From contig CAYGTC010000014.1 of the NCBI GenBank assembly GCA_964352735.1, forward strand, positions 14,644 to 78,643: DNA of 64,000 bases. Direction: 5' to 3'. Below, piece by piece: positions 63,054 through 64,000 of the stretch. This stretch comes from NORP309 sp964352735 (GTDB lineage: Bacteria > Pseudomonadota > Gammaproteobacteria > Xanthomonadales > Marinicellaceae). The first letter of the stretch is position 1. Every line of letters starts with the position of its first letter. Below the pieces are notes generated by a model. The model was not told the origin of the DNA. It did not search any database and was given only the letters and a program-made list of their open reading frames with translations. The translations under genes were made by a program, and so were the position numbers.

Positions 63054-63942
63054 ATGTCAAACATAACAAAAATACAGGGCTTAAATGCACTTTCACTGAC
63101 CGCAATAAGCTGCCTGAGTCTGATCAATCTGGCTCAAGCGGATATCTATCCAGGCGATGTTGCTTATTCAAATCTTGTTCAAGAAATATACCATGATATA
63201 TCAATCAGACAAAATTAACTTAGCTTATGATAACAGTTATGCTAATCGCACAGAATTGTGTCAAAAACTGATTGATCAACACAATAATGAAACACCTGGA
63301 GTGGCTACTCAAACCAATGCCAGCTTTATTGGTGAGACCATCAGTCTAAGCGTCTGTCAAAATGCACTGTGGTATTCCAATGGTTACACAAGTAATTCAG
63401 ACCTTGATGCCTGGTCTGGTCTAATGACAGGTACATGGTATGATGGAGGCGGATTAACATTCAGCGACCCTGCTATGTGGCAATCACCCATTAATTTGCC
63501 AACTGGCGACCACATTGGAGATTTAGGCTCTGACGGTATGCCCAGAATTTATGCCTTTCAAGAAGTCATATTCAGCGGCGCAGATCGAACAGGGCAAGCC
63601 AAGTACGGTTGGAACCAATCACACCCAGATGTCCAGTATATATGGGGCTGGGATCCAAAAGACAACGATAATGACGGCGGAAATGTTGGCACACATGTGG
63701 GTTGGACTTTTGATCAGGGGCCTGCTCAATGTATCATTTGGATCACAAAAAATGAATCCTTTCTCGAATGTGTGAAAAATTTCTGTTCTGGCAAAAGAAG
63801 AACCAGCGCAGGATTGTTTGGCATTGGCCAATGGGAAGTCACCCCAATGCGGTCATCTATTCGCACAATCGACTCAATCAGACCGAGCCCCAGACCAATC
63901 CCTAGGCCAAGACCATGTAATAACATCAGGCCTGAAAGGTAA
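63054..63942 (+). pseudogene. Secreted protein with frameshift near its N-terminus
   Basis: A frame starts at 63054 after AGAGGAAAAC with a clear signal peptide (SLTAISCLSLINLAQA) but stops at 63218. A second frame, open from about 63157 to 63942, continues directly (IYQSDKINLAYDNSYANRTE, six cysteines, GTWYDGGGLTFSDPAMW, YIWGWDPKDNDNDGGNVG) and lacks any signal peptide of its own. The natural join is at about 63185-63218, giving roughly 295 aa. The end is rich in Arg and Pro (PSPRPIPRPRPC). No family recognised. It is either an inactivated gene, a sequencing error or, less likely, a recoded one. Confidence 0.65.
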
Positions 63943-63951
63943 AAACTGCCT

Positions 63952-63974
63952 AGATATGATGTTTTGACTTGTCC
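63952..63974 (+). repeat. 23-bp exact direct repeat, copy 2
   Basis: Identical to 38605-38627, followed by a different AT-rich sequence up to the window end. Possibly the left part of another dispersed repeat copy that runs out of the window. Confidence 0.75.
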
Positions 63975-64000
63975 ATCATAATATCGCGAGGATTATGAAA

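Noticed and set aside
1..64000. CRISPR arrays, tRNA or rRNA genes, prophage and intact insertion sequences
   Set aside because: No regularly spaced repeats, cloverleaf with TTC-loop, ribosomal RNA segments, integrase, phage or transposase genes were seen by reading; a covariance-model scan would settle the RNA genes.

Overview
This is a chromosomal window from an AT-rich aerobic gammaproteobacterium. The cytochrome oxidase operon, PriA, Prc, the AcnD/PrpF methylcitrate variant and the DUF1820-NtrX-TrkA chain all point to that class. Large secreted Ig-like and Spondin-type proteins, an ExeM-like nuclease and C-terminal tails of the form IFxNGF(E/D) remind me most of Marinicella and its relatives near the Lysobacterales. 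That placement is inference from memory. No tRNA, rRNA, CRISPR array, prophage or intact insertion sequence was found.

Layout. 1-3014 (minus): trkA (cut by the window start), a degenerate ntrX-like regulator and a DUF1820 gene are chained by ATGA overlaps, behind a rhomboid protease gene. 3336-8683 (plus): biotin operon bioF-bioD-bioA-ketoacyl synthase-bioB. 9026-9550: tandem pair of tiny secreted paralogues. 9633-14090 (minus): rtcB behind an attenuator-like leader, then an ExeM-type nuclease. 14260-22303: zinc-ribbon membrane protein, pyruvate kinase, double-Spondin protein, amidohydrolase and a frameshifted repeat protein. 22581-33847: methylcitrate cycle in two blocks (acnD-prpF plus; prpB-prpC minus), separated by nhaA, a cupin, a four-repeat DUF3011 protein, a methyltransferase remnant and small enzymes. 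34112-38525: folD, DUF1244, putA. 39243-43642: coxB-coxA-small membrane ORF-ctaG-coxC. 44083-50430: DUF2909 and prc, fkpA, a lone PqqD-like protein, a DnaA-box cluster and priA. 50457-55067 (minus): peptide ABC transporter genes without a binding protein, then an M48 lipoprotein. 55302-60569: Gly-rich membrane protein, HPt protein coupled to an OmpA/Ig-like protein, and a DegT/NeuC sugar pair. 60635-63942: NAD-type isocitrate dehydrogenase, a two-phosphatase fusion and a second frameshifted secreted protein.

The best candidate for something undescribed is the rtcB leader (10882-11079, minus). A near-consensus sigma70 promoter is followed by a three-tier hairpin. A perfect 10-bp intrinsic terminator ends about 47 nt before the rtcB start codon. 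The 3' arm of the leader stem can pair instead with the 5' arm of the terminator, giving mutually exclusive terminator and antiterminator folds. Other notable items are the ketoacyl synthase inside the biotin operon, a dispersed two-module intergenic repeat family, a 24-bp perfect palindrome in front of putA, three perfect DnaA boxes in front of priA, and two frameshifted secreted-protein genes.
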